Origin: Agrobacterium sp. a22-2
Lineage (GTDB): Bacteria > Pseudomonadota > Alphaproteobacteria > Rhizobiales > Rhizobiaceae
DNA: 64,000 nucleotides
Direction of reading: 5' to 3'
Assembly: GCF_012276985.1 (NCBI RefSeq)
Contig: NZ_JAAXMM010000006.1
Location: 1 to 64,000 of the forward strand
Position numbers and translations under genes: made by a program
The notes under the pieces: model-generated
What the model saw: only the letters and a program-made list of their open reading frames with translations
Database searches by the model: none
What the model was told of the DNA's origin: nothing
In this document: positions 56,462 to 64,000 of the stretch, piece after piece
Layout of the letters: each line of letters starts with the position of its first letter
Position numbering within the stretch: position 1 is the stretch's first letter

Positions 56462-58733
56462 CCTCGCGCGACGGGGGCAGGCGGCGATGCCGCTTGCCGG
56501 TCAGGGCAAAGATCGCATTGGCCAGCGCCGGCATCGAGGGCGGCGTGCCCGGCTCTCCGGCACCGCCCATGCGGGGCGAATTTTGCAGAAGCTCGATCTC
56601 CACGGATGGGCATTGATTGATCCGCATCGCATCGTAGTCGTGGAAATTTGACTGCTGCACGACGCCGTCGGCAAAGGTGATTTCCTGGCCCATGGCAGCC
56701 GACAGGCCGTAGAGGATGCCCGACATCATCTGGGCCTTGAAGTTCAGGGGATCGAGCACCAGGCCGGGGTCGGCGGCGCACCAGACCTTTTCGATACGGA
56801 TGGCGCCGTCCGTCTGCGAGATCTCCACCACTTCCGCCACCCATGTGCCGAAGGACAGGGCAAATGCCATGCCGCGCGCCCGGCCGGCCGGAAGTACCGT
56901 CTGCCAATCCGCCATGGCTGCCACCTTCTCCACTACGGCAAGGGCGACAGGATAGTCGGCCATCAGCTTGCGCCGCAGCGCCAGCGGGTCGGTTTTGCCG
57001 GCCGCGGCAATCTCGTCGATGAAGCTTTCGTGCATGAAGGTGTTGTAGGAATAACCGACCGAGCGCCAGAACCCGATCGGGATCTCGATCGGTGCCTTGC
57101 GGCCGTCGATACGGTAGTTCGCGATGCCATAGGGCTGGTTGTAGGCGCCGTCGATCAGCGAATTGTCCGGCCCGCCGATCGGCACATCGGGATAGTAGCG
57201 CGCCACGGCGCTGGCGATTACCGAAGGCGATGCGACGGAGCCGACCATAGCGCGTGGCAGGCCGGTCTCATCGAGCACCGCCTTGTAGCGGGCCTTGGCG
57301 GCCGGGCGATAGGGGCCGTGGCTGATGTCTTCCTCGCGGGTCCAGGTCACCTTGACCGGCCTGCCGTCGGCATGAAGCGCCAGGCGGATCGCATAGTCGG
57401 AGAAATCCGGCTCGATGCGCCGGCCGAAACCGCCGCCGAGGAAGGTGGTGTGGACCTTGATCCTGTCGTCATCCAGGCCGGTAATGCGGCTGCCGACCGC
57501 CTTGACGAGGGTCGGGCCCTGGTTGGGAGACCACACCTCAAGGATGCCGTCCTTGAACTGTGCGGTGGCATTCATCGGTTCCATGGCGGCATGGGACAGA
57601 TACGGCACGTCATAGGTCGCCTCGATGACCTTGTCCTGCGGGGCATCGGCAAAGATGCGGTCCGGATCGCCCACAGTGCGCAAGGTGAAGGAGTCCGGAC
57701 CGTTGAGCGTCGTGGTCAAGATGGCATCGATCGCCTCAGAACTCTGCGGGCCGGGACCCTTGTCCCATTCGATCGTCACGGCGTCCGCCGCCTTGAAGGC
57801 GCGCCAGGTATTGTCGGCAATAACGCCGATGCCGTGGCCATAGGGGCTGTCGATCGCCACCACGGTGCGGATGCCCGGCATGGCCAGCGCTGCCGTGGCG
57901 TCGAAGCTCTTCATGCGCGCGCCGGGGCTGGGGTTCATGCGGACGGTGCCGTAGAGCATATCGGGCAGGTCGACGTCGACGCCGAAGATCGGCGCGCCTG
58001 TCACTTTGGCCAGCATGTCCTTGCGCGGCTGCGGCTTGCCCAGGATCTTCCATTTGGATGTGTCGCGAAGGACAATGGTGTCGGGCGGCGCCAGCTTCGC
58101 AGCTTCAAGGGCCAGTGCCCCATAGGTCAGACTTCTGCCGGATGCCGGATCGGTGACCGTGCCGGCTTCCGTCTTCAGCGACGAGGCCGGTACGCCGAAC
58201 TGCCTTGCCGCTGCTGCCTTCAGGGTTTCGCGGGCGGCGGCACCCGCATGGCGCATCTTCTCGTAGCCATCGGCCATCGAACTGGAACCGCCGGTGAACT
58301 GCAGGGCGACGAATTTCGCAACCACGCCCATGGTGCCGCGAACGCTTTCCGCCAGAAGCCCGTCATCGAATTGCGGAAAGGGCGCCCCTTCGGTCAGCGC
58401 GGCGCGGTTGAAATAGGCGGGCGATGCAGGGCCGTGTTCGATACTGACCTGCTCCAGTGTCACATCGAGCTCTTCGGCGACCAGGGCGACAAGCGTCGTG
58501 TAGCTGCCCTGGCCCATCTCGGCACGCGGCGCGATGATGGTGATGCGGTTGTCGGTGCTGATCTTCACATAGGGGTTGAAGCTCACCTCGCCCTTTGCCA
58601 GTTCGCCCTCCAGCGGATTGGCGAAGGGTTTCTTGTAGGTGTAGTAGCCGAAGGCAACGCCGCCGGCGATGGCGGCCGAGCCGATCAGGAAGGTGCGTCG
58701 GGCGATTTTTGCAATGCCGGCCATGGTCGTCAC
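56448..58733 (-). CDS. Molybdopterin-binding subunit of a xanthine-dehydrogenase-family hydroxylase (IorB-like)
   Basis: About 761 residues, the large subunit of a two-subunit aldehyde/isoquinoline-type molybdenum hydroxylase. A twin-arginine signal, [20 protein letters not shown], at the N-terminus sends the folded complex to the periplasm. Two MoCo domains follow, with [14 protein letters not shown] and the catalytic Glu in [10 protein letters not shown] near the C-terminus. A GTG start at 58733 overlaps the small-subunit stop (GTGA); ATG 58724 is an alternative. The electron acceptor, usually a cytochrome, is not encoded next door. Substrate unknown; N-heterocycles or aldehydes are likely for the family. 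Confidence 0.9.
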   Translation of the reverse strand: MTTMAGIAKIARRTFLIGSAAIAGGVAFGYYTYKKPFANPLEGELAKGEVSFNPYVKISTDNRITIIAPRAEMGQGSYTTLVALVAEELDVTLEQVSIEHGPASPAYFNRAALTEGAPFPQFDDGLLAESVRGTMGVVAKFVALQFTGGSSSMADGYEKMRHAGAAARETLKAAAARQFGVPASSLKTEAGTVTDPASGRSLTYGALALEAAKLAPPDTIVLRDTSKWKILGKPQPRKDMLAKVTGAPIFGVDVDLPDMLYGTVRMNPSPGARMKSFDATAALAMPGIRTVVAIDSPYGHGIGVIADNTWRAFKAADAVTIEWDKGPGPQSSEAIDAILTTTLNGPDSFTLRTVGDPDRIFADAPQDKVIEATYDVPYLSHAAMEPMNATAQFKDGILEVWSPNQGPTLVKAVGSRITGLDDDRIKVHTTFLGGGFGRRIEPDFSDYAIRLALHADGRPVKVTWTREEDISHGPYRPAAKARYKAVLDETGLPRAMVGSVASPSVIASAVARYYPDVPIGGPDNSLIDGAYNQPYGIANYRIDGRKAPIEIPIGFWRSVGYSYNTFMHESFIDEIAAAGKTDPLALRRKLMADYPVALAVVEKVAAMADWQTVLPAGRARGMAFALSFGTWVAEVVEISQTDGAIRIEKVWCAADPGLVLDPLNFKAQMMSGILYGLSAAMGQEITFADGVVQQSNFHDYDAMRINQCPSVEIELLQNSPRMGGAGEPGTPPSMPALANAIFALTGKRHRRLPPSREVTFA

Positions 58734-59191
58734 GCTCCCGCCATGCCCGAGGCAGCGCGATGGATCGCGGCCCTGATCCTCGGATAGGTTCCGCATCGAC
58801 AGAGATTGCCGGCCATGGCCTCGTCGATGTCCTGGTCGCTCGGCGAGGGATTTTGTTCCAGCAGGGCGACGGCATTCATGATCTGGCCGGCCTGGCAATA
58901 GCCGCACTGGGCAACCTGCTCTTCCATCCAGGCCTGCTGGACCGGATGAAGGGCACCGCCGGAGGCAAGTCCGTCAATGGTGCGCACCTCGCTCGTCACA
59001 TCCGCAGCAGCCGTCTGGCAGGAGCGAACGGCCTCTCCATCGATGATCACGGTACAGGCGCCGCAGAGCCCCGCGCCGCAGCCGAATTTCGGCCCTTTGA
59101 CATTGAGAATATCGCGAAGCACCCACAGCAGTGGCATGTCGGCTTCCACATCATCGAACGCATGGGACTTTCCGTTGACGATCAGGTTCAC
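58730..59191 (-). CDS. [2Fe-2S] subunit of the molybdenum hydroxylase (IorA-like)
   Basis: 153-residue electron-transfer subunit with two iron-sulfur centres: a plant-ferredoxin type ([13 protein letters not shown] plus a later Cys near 80) and the all-helical C-terminal cluster ([10 protein letters not shown] and [10 protein letters not shown]). No signal peptide, so it travels through Tat with the large subunit. GTG 59191 follows AGGAGG at 8 bases, which fixes the start in preference to the longer frame to 59248. First gene of the two-gene unit, 68 bases from a divergent TetR gene. Confidence 0.92.
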   Translation of the reverse strand: MNLIVNGKSHAFDDVEADMPLLWVLRDILNVKGPKFGCGAGLCGACTVIIDGEAVRSCQTAAADVTSEVRTIDGLASGGALHPVQQAWMEEQVAQCGYCQAGQIMNAVALLEQNPSPSDQDIDEAMAGNLCRCGTYPRIRAAIHRAASGMAGA

Positions 59192-59234
59192 TTTCCAAGC
59201 CTCCTGGACTAGTTTTGCCGTGACGAAATATTTC

Positions 59235-59257
59235 TGACAAAATAACAAAATGTGTCA
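59235..59257. promoter_or_regulatory. Candidate TetR operator
   Basis: TGACA and TGTCA half-sites separated by 13 A/T-rich bases, in the 68 bases between the divergent hydroxylase and TetR genes, with a further TGACGAAA upstream as a possible additional half-site. Position and symmetry fit local autoregulation. Confidence 0.35.
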
Positions 59258-59259
59258 TA

Positions 59260-59856
59260 ATGTCAACAATGGACGATCCGAGAGCAGATCCAAAGCGCGC
59301 AGCCGTTCTCAGGGAGGCCTATGCCGCCTTCACGAGCTATGGCTACAAGCGCACGACGATGGATGACATCGCCCGTGCCTGTGGCATGTCGCGGCCGGCG
59401 CTTTACCTTCTCTACGACAACAAGGCCGACATCTTCCGCGCCTGCATGCAGGCGATGATGGCGGATATGCGCCTTGGGATCGTTGCCAGTTTCCGTGGTG
59501 ACGCAAATGTGACGGACAAGGTCAAAGCCGCACTGTTTGAGGGCATTGTACGCCACTATCGCGACATTGCCGATACGCCGCATGGCGCGGAACTCTTCGA
59601 TATCAAATACGACTTCGCGGCGGATCTGTTTCGCGACTGGGTGGCGGCGATGGAGGAGGAGATCGCCGCAGGCCTTGAAAACGCGGCCGCTCATGGTGCG
59701 GTCGACCTTGGCCGCTCCGGCCTTTCGGCAGAGCGGGTCGCGTCGCTTCTGGTCGACGGTGCCGAGGGAATGAAGATGCGGATGGCGACGGCGGATGACT
59801 TCACGGCCCGCCTGTCCGACCTCGTCGATCTGATAATCGGGCCACTTTCGACCTGA
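59260..59856 (+). CDS. TetR/AcrR family transcriptional regulator
   Basis: 198-residue repressor with an N-terminal helix-turn-helix (about 13-58, AYAAFTSYGYKRTTMDDIAR and ALYLLYDNKADIFRA) and an all-helical ligand-binding domain. Starts at ATG 59260 or 59269. Divergent from the molybdenum hydroxylase genes, so it most likely controls them, with the hydroxylase substrate as the probable inducer. This link is inferred from position alone. Confidence 0.88.
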   Translation: MSTMDDPRADPKRAAVLREAYAAFTSYGYKRTTMDDIARACGMSRPALYLLYDNKADIFRACMQAMMADMRLGIVASFRGDANVTDKVKAALFEGIVRHYRDIADTPHGAELFDIKYDFAADLFRDWVAAMEEEIAAGLENAAAHGAVDLGRSGLSAERVASLLVDGAEGMKMRMATADDFTARLSDLVDLIIGPLST

Positions 59857-59937
59857 GCCCCCTTTGCCATGCTGTTGACAAGAGGGCATGTTTGATCCAC
59901 CTGAAATGTCAGATTTCCGCGCTTCGAGAGCATGATT

Positions 59938-61188
59938 ATGGCGCAAGCTGAAGACTTTGATCCCAAACCGCGCCGTGCATCGGTGGCTGTCGATGTCGGC
60001 GGCGTCATCATTGGCGGCGGGGCACCGGTCGTCGTGCAGTCGATGACCAATACCGATACGGCCGATGTGGATGCGACGGTGGCCCAGGTGGCGGCCCTTT
60101 ACAAGGCCGGCTCCGAGATCGTGCGCATCACCGTCGACCGCGACGAGAGTGCCGCCGCCGTGCCGAAGATCCGCGAGCGCCTGCTGCGGCTCGGCATGGA
60201 CGTGCCGTTGATCGGCGATTTCCATTATATCGGCCATCGGCTGCTGGCCGACCATCCGGCCTGTGCCGAAGCGCTGGCCAAATACCGAATCAATCCGGGC
60301 AATGTCGGCTTCAAGGACAAGAAGGACAAGCAGTTCGCCGATATCATCGAAATGGCGATCCGCTACGACAAACCGGTGCGCATCGGCGTCAACTGGGGTT
60401 CGCTCGATCAGGAACTGCTGACCACCCTGATGGACCGCAACCAGGCCAACGGCTTTCCGCTGTCGGCCCGGCAGGTGACCCGCGAGGCGATCGTGCAGTC
60501 GGCGCTGATTTCAGCGGAGCTGGCCGAAGAGATCGGCCTGCCGCGCAACCGCATCATCCTGTCGGCCAAGGTCAGCCAGGTGCAGGACCTGATCGCCGTC
60601 TATTCGATGATTGCGGCCCGCTCCGATCACGCTTTGCATCTGGGCCTCACCGAGGCCGGCATGGGCACCAAGGGCATCGTCGCCTCGTCGGCGGCCATGG
60701 GTTACGTGCTGCAGCACGGCATCGGCGATACGATCCGCGTTTCGCTCACACCGGAGCCGAATGGCGACCGCACCCGCGAGGTGCAGGTGGCGCAGGAGAT
60801 CCTGCAGGTCATGGGCTTCCGGCAATTCGTGCCGGTGGTTGCCGCGTGTCCCGGCTGCGGGCGCACCACGTCGACGGTGTTCCAGGAACTGGCGCAGCGT
60901 ATCCAGGACGATCTGCGCAAGAACATGCCGGTGTGGCGCGAGAAATATCCCGGCGTCGAAGGTCTGAACGTTGCGGTCATGGGCTGTATCGTCAACGGCC
61001 CCGGCGAGAGCAAGCATGCCGATATCGGCATCTCGCTGCCGGGCACCGGCGAAAATCCGGCGGCGCCTGTGTTCATCGATGGGGAAAAGGCGCTGACGCT
61101 GCGCGGTCCCAATATCGCCGGCGATTTCGAATCGCTGGTGATCGATTATATTGAAAAACGCTACGGCCATAGAACGGCTGCCGAATAG
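59938..61188 (+). CDS. ispG: 4-hydroxy-3-methylbut-2-en-1-yl diphosphate synthase (flavodoxin)
   Basis: [4Fe-4S] enzyme of the MEP isoprenoid route. 416 residues: an N-terminal TIM barrel ([20 protein letters not shown]) and the C-terminal cluster domain with ligands in [14 protein letters not shown] and [18 protein letters not shown]. Two ATGs (59932, 59938) are possible. It lies 82 bases after the TetR gene. A TTGACA at 59875 is a possible -35, but the -10 is unclear. A polyprenyl diphosphate synthase of the same pathway is encoded near the right end. Confidence 0.96.
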   Translation: MAQAEDFDPKPRRASVAVDVGGVIIGGGAPVVVQSMTNTDTADVDATVAQVAALYKAGSEIVRITVDRDESAAAVPKIRERLLRLGMDVPLIGDFHYIGHRLLADHPACAEALAKYRINPGNVGFKDKKDKQFADIIEMAIRYDKPVRIGVNWGSLDQELLTTLMDRNQANGFPLSARQVTREAIVQSALISAELAEEIGLPRNRIILSAKVSQVQDLIAVYSMIAARSDHALHLGLTEAGMGTKGIVASSAAMGYVLQHGIGDTIRVSLTPEPNGDRTREVQVAQEILQVMGFRQFVPVVAACPGCGRTTSTVFQELAQRIQDDLRKNMPVWREKYPGVEGLNVAVMGCIVNGPGESKHADIGISLPGTGENPAAPVFIDGEKALTLRGPNIAGDFESLVIDYIEKRYGHRTAAE

Positions 61189-61262
61189 GCCGCCGGCCGT
61201 TTTCTTCATTCCGCCGCAATTGCTGTGTTGACGGTATCAGGACGCCATGGAGTGACTATCCG

Positions 61263-61925
61263 ATGCTAAAGAAATTTATGATCCTCGCCCTTGCCGGCAG
61301 CTTCCTCAGCGCCTGCACCACGACCGACCCCTATACGGGCGAACAGAAGATGTCGAACACGGCAGGCGGTGCCATGCTCGGCGCCACCGTCGGCGCTCTC
61401 GGCGGCCTTGCCGTCGGCGGTTCCGCCACGGGCCGTCGTGATGCCGCCCTGGTCGGTGCCGGCATCGGCGCGCTCGCCGGTGGCGCGATCGGCAATTACA
61501 TGGACAATCAGGAGGCCGAACTGCGCGCCCAGCTGCAGGGCACCGGCATTTCTGTCACCCGTGTCGGCGACCGCATCATCCTGAACATGCCGTCGAACAT
61601 CACGTTTGCGACCGACCAGGACCAGGTCATGCCGCAGTTCTACGCGACGCTGAACTCGGTGGCGATCGTGCTGCGCAAGTTCAACAAGACGCTGATCGAC
61701 GTCAACGGTCACACCGATTCGACGGGCAGTGCCGCCCACAACCAGGCGCTCTCCGAACGCCGTGCCTACTCGGTCGCCAATTATCTGAGCTCGCAGGGCG
61801 TCGATCAGCGACGCGTCTCTGCGCTCGGCTTCGGCCCCAGCCAGCCGGTGGCTTCCAATGCCACGCCGCCCGGCCGCGCCCAGAACCGTCGCGTCGAGAT
61901 CCAGATCGCGCCGATCAAGGGTTGA
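61263..61925 (+). CDS. OmpA-family outer-membrane lipoprotein
   Basis: 220 residues: a lipoprotein signal with cleavage before Cys18 (ALAGSFLSAC), a glycine-zipper region (about 35-85, GAMLGATVGALGGLAVGG and GAGIGALAGGAIG) and a C-terminal OmpA-like peptidoglycan-binding domain (VNGHTDSTGSAAHNQALSER, NRRVEIQIAP). This is the YiaD/OmpA-lipoprotein layout, which anchors the outer membrane to peptidoglycan. A transcription terminator follows. Confidence 0.92.
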   Translation: MLKKFMILALAGSFLSACTTTDPYTGEQKMSNTAGGAMLGATVGALGGLAVGGSATGRRDAALVGAGIGALAGGAIGNYMDNQEAELRAQLQGTGISVTRVGDRIILNMPSNITFATDQDQVMPQFYATLNSVAIVLRKFNKTLIDVNGHTDSTGSAAHNQALSERRAYSVANYLSSQGVDQRRVSALGFGPSQPVASNATPPGRAQNRRVEIQIAPIKG

Positions 61926-61948
61926 TCGGGCTTTCACGTCTGCCATCG

Positions 61949-61980
61949 CGGCGTCGCCTTCTGGCGGCGCCGTTTTCGTT
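61949..61980. terminator. Terminator between the OmpA-like and LysE-like genes
   Basis: CGGCGTCGCC and GGCGGCGCCG pair with one mismatch over a TTCT loop, followed by TTTTCGTT. It lies between convergent genes. Confidence 0.75.
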
Positions 61981-61988
61981 TGGGTGTT

Positions 61989-62630
61989 TCAGAGCCGAGC
62001 GGTCAGCAGCTTTACCCCGGCAACGCCGAACAGCAGCGCCATCGTCCCGTCGATGCCGCGTCTGGCCCGGCGATAGACGGCAAGGGCGCCCGAGGTGGAA
62101 AACAACAGGGCATAGCCGGCAAAGACCGTGATGCCGGTCGCCAGGCATCCGCCGACGATGAATCCGACCGCCTCGATCGATGCGGGGGCCGGCAGGCCGA
62201 TCGAGATGATCGCCAGCCAGGCAAAGATCGCCTTCGGATTGGTCAGATGGATGGCATAACCCAGCAGGAATGTCTGCGTCAGCGTTCTTGGCGCGGCCTT
62301 GCCGGTCTCCGGCAGCATCTCCTCCTTGCGCAACGCCGATCGCAGGGCCTTGTAGGCGAGATAGAGCAGGTAGAGACCGCCGGCGATCTTCAGGAGCTGC
62401 AGCAGCTGCGCATAGTGGGTGAGCAAAGCCGCCAGGCCGAACGATGCGGCCATGGCCCAGGTGAACGAGCCCGCGAAAACGCCGGCGGCCATAGTCAGTC
62501 CGGCCTGCCGCCCTTGCGCAATCGAGGTCGAAACGATTGCCATGATGGCCGGTCCGGGACTGATTACGGCGACCAGGTAGACGAGATAGGCCGCCATGAT
62601 CTGCGGCAGGTTCTGGACAATATCGTTCAT
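61989..62630 (-). CDS. LysE-family amino acid exporter
   Basis: 213-residue inner-membrane exporter (RhtB/LysE type) with five to six helices. The family start is LVAVISPGPAIMAIVSTSIA (about 16-35), followed by GLYLLYLAYKALRS and the second hydrophobic half FLLGYAIHLTNPKAIFAWLA. ATG 62630 is chosen; the frame starts at 62645. It may export amino acids or homoserine lactones; the substrate cannot be told. Confidence 0.9.
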   Translation of the reverse strand: MNDIVQNLPQIMAAYLVYLVAVISPGPAIMAIVSTSIAQGRQAGLTMAAGVFAGSFTWAMAASFGLAALLTHYAQLLQLLKIAGGLYLLYLAYKALRSALRKEEMLPETGKAAPRTLTQTFLLGYAIHLTNPKAIFAWLAIISIGLPAPASIEAVGFIVGGCLATGITVFAGYALLFSTSGALAVYRRARRGIDGTMALLFGVAGVKLLTARL

Positions 62631-62755
62631 CGGATCTCCGGGCATGGCTGTTGCAGGCGGAGATCATACCCGAAAGAGCGATCGGAACACGTCAGTTGAT
62701 TTGATCCAAACCCGAAATCGGGTGATGGATCGCACGGGCGGGAGAGATTTTACCG

Positions 62756-63670
62756 TCAGTTTTTCCGGTTGGCCACGAACCGGGCGGTTTCGATCAGCAT
62801 GCCGGCCTTCGGGCCGTAGACGGTCAGAAGTTCCGTCGCTTCGGCCACGAGGCGGTCCAGCTCGGCCTCGGCCCAGGCCTGGCCGCGCACGGCCACCAGC
62901 GTGCCCTTGCCGCGGGCGGCATCTTTGCCGGTGGCCTTGCCCATGGTAGCGGCATCCGCCGTCAGGTCCAGCAGATCGTCGGCCAGCTGGAAGGCCCTGC
63001 CGATCCTCTCACCGAACTGTCTGAGGCGCTGACGGTCCGGCATGTCTGCGCCTGAGATGATGGCGCCCGACTCGCAGGCAAAGCGCAGCAGCGCGCCCGT
63101 TTTCATGGCTTGAAGGGTGACGATGCCGGCCTCGTCCGGCGTCTGCTTTTCGGCCGCCAGATCGAGCGCCTGTCCACCGGCCATGCCGCCGAGACCGGCC
63201 GCGCGGGCCAGCGCCAGCACCAGTTCGGTCTTGGCCCTGTCCGACACCTCGGTTTCCGGGGCGGCAATCACATCGAAAGCCAGCGTCAGCAGGCTGTCGC
63301 CGGCCAGGATGGCGGTCGCCTCGTCGAAGGCGATATGTACCGTCGGCTTGCCGCGCCGCAGGTCGTCGTCGTCCATGGCCGGCAGATCGTCGTGGACGAG
63401 GGAATAACAATGCAGGCATTCGAGCGCCGCGCCCACACGCATTGCGGCATCTCCATTGCCGCCGAACAGGGCTGCACTTTCCATCACCAAAAAAGGTCTC
63501 AGGCGTTTGCCGCCGTTCAGCACGCCGTGGCGCATGGCCTGAAGAAGCGTGTCCGGGCGACGGATTTCCTGCGGAAGGCTCTCGGAGCCCAGCAATTGCG
63601 ACAAAAGCGCCTCCGTCCGCGAGGCGCTGTCGCGAAGGTGGCGGTCGAAAATGTCGGTCCCCTGTTCCAT
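62756..63670 (-). CDS. ispA: Polyprenyl diphosphate synthase (farnesyl/geranylgeranyl type)
   Basis: Prenyltransferase of about 304 residues that builds FPP or GGPP for quinone, lipid carrier and hopanoid synthesis. First Asp-rich motif is DDLPAMDDDDLRRG and the second is LADDLLD; GGKRLRPFLVMESA is the diphosphate-binding region. The residue four to five positions before the first motif is a small/aromatic pair (CYSLVHDD), which fits a C15-C20 product. The start is unclear: ATG 63670 (MEQGTDIFDRH) fits relatives, ATG 63736 would add 22 residues. Neither has a strong ribosome site. Confidence 0.9.
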   Translation of the reverse strand: MEQGTDIFDRHLRDSASRTEALLSQLLGSESLPQEIRRPDTLLQAMRHGVLNGGKRLRPFLVMESAALFGGNGDAAMRVGAALECLHCYSLVHDDLPAMDDDDLRRGKPTVHIAFDEATAILAGDSLLTLAFDVIAAPETEVSDRAKTELVLALARAAGLGGMAGGQALDLAAEKQTPDEAGIVTLQAMKTGALLRFACESGAIISGADMPDRQRLRQFGERIGRAFQLADDLLDLTADAATMGKATGKDAARGKGTLVAVRGQAWAEAELDRLVAEATELLTVYGPKAGMLIETARFVANRKN

Positions 63671-63773
63671 GGCGCGCTGTTTGCCATGGCGGACGGGGGT
63701 GGCGCAACGGGAATCTGTGGTGAGCGTCGGCTTCATGGGGCGGTTGATCTGGTCATGCCGGAGTTTGAACGGT

Positions 63774-64000
63774 ATGAAAAATGGCGGCGTTGCAAATTCA
63801 GGCGGTTGGACATTGACGATTGATATCGAGCCGGAAGACAACGGCGATTTTCCGGAGACCCGGGAACAAGGTGGTCTGCGACGCATTTTGCGACGCGTTC
63901 TCCTGGTCCTGGTCATCCTCTGCCTCCTGCCCTTCGCTCTGATCCTCGTCTACCGGCTCGATTTTATCCGTCCGATTTCGACCCTGATGTTGACCGATCT
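63774..64000 (+). CDS. mtgA: Monofunctional peptidoglycan transglycosylase MtgA (5' part, cut by the window)
   Basis: The first 75 codons of a gene that runs past the right edge. A cytoplasmic acidic tail (1-35) is followed by a membrane helix (about 41-60, VLLVLVILCLLPFALILVYR) and RLDFIRPISTLMLTDL, the segment that precedes the transglycosylase domain in MtgA. The catalytic domain lies outside. Start ATG 63774; divergent from the prenyl synthase, 103 bases from its ATG 63670. Identity is inferred from the anchor region only. Confidence 0.7.
   Translation, partial: MKNGGVANSGGWTLTIDIEPEDNGDFPETREQGGLRRILRRVLLVLVILCLLPFALILVYRLDFIRPISTLMLTD

Overview
The window is chromosomal DNA from an alphaproteobacterium of the Rhizobiaceae (Rhizobium/Agrobacterium/Ciceribacter-like). 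Three things point there: the gene string obgE-proB-proA-nadD-rsfS-rlmH with envC-ctpA-divergent polysaccharide deacetylase-rppH nearby, a RIME1-type intergenic mosaic element after rlmH, and a rhizobial K-antigen (rkp) locus. GC content is high throughout, except one orphan gene beside a tRNA-Ser. No insertion sequences, prophage or CRISPR arrays were seen.

Layout. 1-5324 (minus): a chemotaxis-like operon of HD-GYP response regulator, STAS protein, CheY, CheA, CheW and a methyl-accepting protein cut by the left edge; a CtrA-type box lies upstream. 5647-12104: accessory and housekeeping single genes (fatty acid desaturase, BaiN-like flavoprotein, small and secreted unknowns, cupin, YigZ, unknowns). 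12266-13287: tRNA-Ser(CGA) and rplU-rpmA. 13424-15526: two overlapping GNAT acetyltransferases and an endonuclease/exonuclease/phosphatase-family protein. 15611-20982: obgE, proB, proA, nadD, rsfS, rlmH. 21114-25071: a soluble FtsK, then bfd and bfr. 25150-29823 (minus): envC, ctpA, a divergent polysaccharide deacetylase and rppH. 29958-36362: SDHAF4-like protein, htpX, an RsmB-type methyltransferase, heparinase-like protein, purH.

36443-55114 is the capsule (K-antigen) region. It holds an outer-membrane polysaccharide-export lipoprotein, two divergent KpsS-like proteins, and rkpH-rkpG-rkpA: a KDSR-like dehydrogenase, an alpha-oxoamine synthase and a 2517-residue modular fatty acid/polyketide synthase. 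A KpsM-KpsT-KpsE type export operon and another capsule-synthesis-like protein complete it. The modular synthase presumably makes a specialised acyl chain; RkpG and RkpH carry the signatures of the first two steps of sphingoid-base synthesis, and the exporter and outer-membrane lipoprotein move the finished polysaccharide. This is the most interesting system in the window.

55268-64000: MFS transporter, a Tat-exported two-subunit molybdenum hydroxylase with a divergent TetR regulator, ispG, an OmpA-like lipoprotein, a LysE-family exporter, a polyprenyl diphosphate synthase and the start of mtgA (cut by the right edge). A long inverted-repeat family has two copies, one forming the 3' end of nadD and one in the promoter region between the two KpsS-like genes.
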